64,000 nt of DNA from Pithys albifrons albifrons (taxonomy: Eukaryota > Chordata > Aves > Passeriformes > Thamnophilidae), in the NCBI RefSeq assembly GCF_047495875.1, contig NC_092460.1:38726054-38790053 (forward strand), in the 5' to 3' direction. The stretch's first letter is position 1; each line of letters starts with the position of its first letter. Below the pieces are notes generated by a model. The model was not told the origin of the DNA, ran no database searches, and saw nothing but the letters and a program-made list of their open reading frames with translations. Position numbers and translations under genes: made by a program. Below, piece by piece: positions 62,948-64,000 of the stretch.

Positions 62948-64000
62948 CTGCAGTCCTTCAAGATGGACACAGAAGAAGAGGATGTGGAGCATTGCTTACT
63001 CAGTGCCATATGGCTGAGCTCCTCAGTGTGTGTGAGTGTGTGCACAGTGGGGGGGCACAGGGGTGGCAGGGGGAAGGTGGCAAGACATGCACACATTGCC
63101 ATTAAAGGAGTGACAGATGGTGATGAAAGTGCCATAAAACTGTAAGCACTGACAGCTCAGGACCACGACTGAAGCAGCTGCTGAGGTATCACATTGTAAA
63201 CAGACCTCTGTCAGGGAACCACCCTTGCAGTGCCTGTCACAGAAACTGTCACCTCTCATCAGTGCTGCCCTGTCCTCCCACAAACCCACCGCACCCATGT
63301 CTCCCTTTGCCAGGGGATGCCTTGGGGTGAAAGACAGGTGAAGGAGAGGACTGCAAGAGGCTTATGATGGCACTGGAAGAAACCCTTTTGAACACTGGGC
63401 TACCTGAGATGAGCACAAAAATAGGGAGACAGCCTCAAAGTCCCCCATGCCAGAGCACAGGCAGGACACTGGTGCCACTAAATGGCCACTACACCTTTCT
63501 TGGGACTTCTCTCTAGGCTGATTTCCCAGCTCCCCAGCCTGACTCCATGTGTGGGTAATTCTCATACCCAAGTGCCCAGCTCTCTCCTAGTAATGGCTCA
63601 GCAGAGCAGCATAAACCCTCGTCATTCAGGCTGGCTCTACAGCTACTGTGAGCTCCCAGCCTCCTTTAGAAAATTCCATCAGTCCATGCAATCTCTCTTC
63701 ACATCTTATTCCTATCATGTTAAAGAGAGAAGCATCCAGTACTTCCTCTACATCAAAACTCTGTATGACCAGGAACCTCAAAACAAGCTCTCTGTTCTTA
63801 GGGAACTCTTCCTTTAACCCCTAAGGAAGGTGAGACACCACAGCCTGTTCTCAGGAAAAGCAATAGCAGGATCAGTGCTCACGGCATTTCATATCAAATG
63901 TATTTTTTAAACTTTTTTCCCCTTTATCATCCCCCCCCCCCGTCCCCATAGTACTGCTTGCTTGGTAGATCCATGGGAGCTTTACAGGTCTATATAATTG
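62948..64000. other. Intergenic, no gene seen
   Basis: Somewhat GC-richer than the average of the window. It contains a GT/GGGG-rich patch around 63025-63080 and an 11-nt C run at 63931-63941. A 111-codon plus frame at 63482-63817 is unrecognised. Confidence 0.5.

Overview
The window looks like a gene-poor stretch of bird nuclear DNA. Several 3'-anchored CR1 LINE fragments, two with the avian-type CR1 end (tandem ATTCTATGAT-like octamers), are present together with compact solo LTRs of the type common in bird endogenous retroviruses. Worn MIR-like SINE pieces are rare, recognisable repeats cover well under a tenth of the sequence, and base composition is AT-rich with few CpGs. A songbird or other neoavian is my best guess; the class (bird) is much safer than the order.

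I found no protein-coding gene I can defend. Open frames are short, scattered on both strands and unlike any protein I recognise. The longest ones are translations of simple repeats: Lys/Glu/Arg, Phe/Leu/Ser or Gly/Arg/Lys/Glu strings over purine/pyrimidine tracts. Single small exons or lncRNA exons cannot be excluded by eye. No CpG island, intact tRNA or snRNA gene was seen. The one RNA-gene-like sequence is a CpG-decayed 5S rRNA copy.

Layout: 97-634 is a long CTTT tract ending in a short CCCG array. 2.9-6.7 kb carries two CR1 tails, one of them ancient. 7973-8572 is a minus-strand solo LTR. 13210-13487 is a GAAA tract. 14020-14747 is a well-preserved plus-strand solo LTR. 15540-15737 is a young CR1 3' end, and about 19060-19440 an ancient CR1 ORF2 remnant. 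30207-31604 is the most striking block: a 5S rRNA-derived sequence followed by a CCTT/CCCT tract of about 1 kb. 31902-32479 is a degenerate LTR ending in a 72-bp strictly alternating purine-pyrimidine run. The remainder is unique, AT-rich intergenic sequence with a further CR1 tail, MIR-like pieces, a possible hAT end, small tandem duplications, and four or five islands that look like conserved noncoding (enhancer-type) sequence. The best of these, at 38440-38600, holds a palindromic X-box, an octamer and an inverted TCF/LEF pair.

There is no operon or pathway to describe. If the window has a function it is most likely regulatory, as part of a gene desert around a developmental gene outside the window. 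That is inference from sequence texture, not something shown here.
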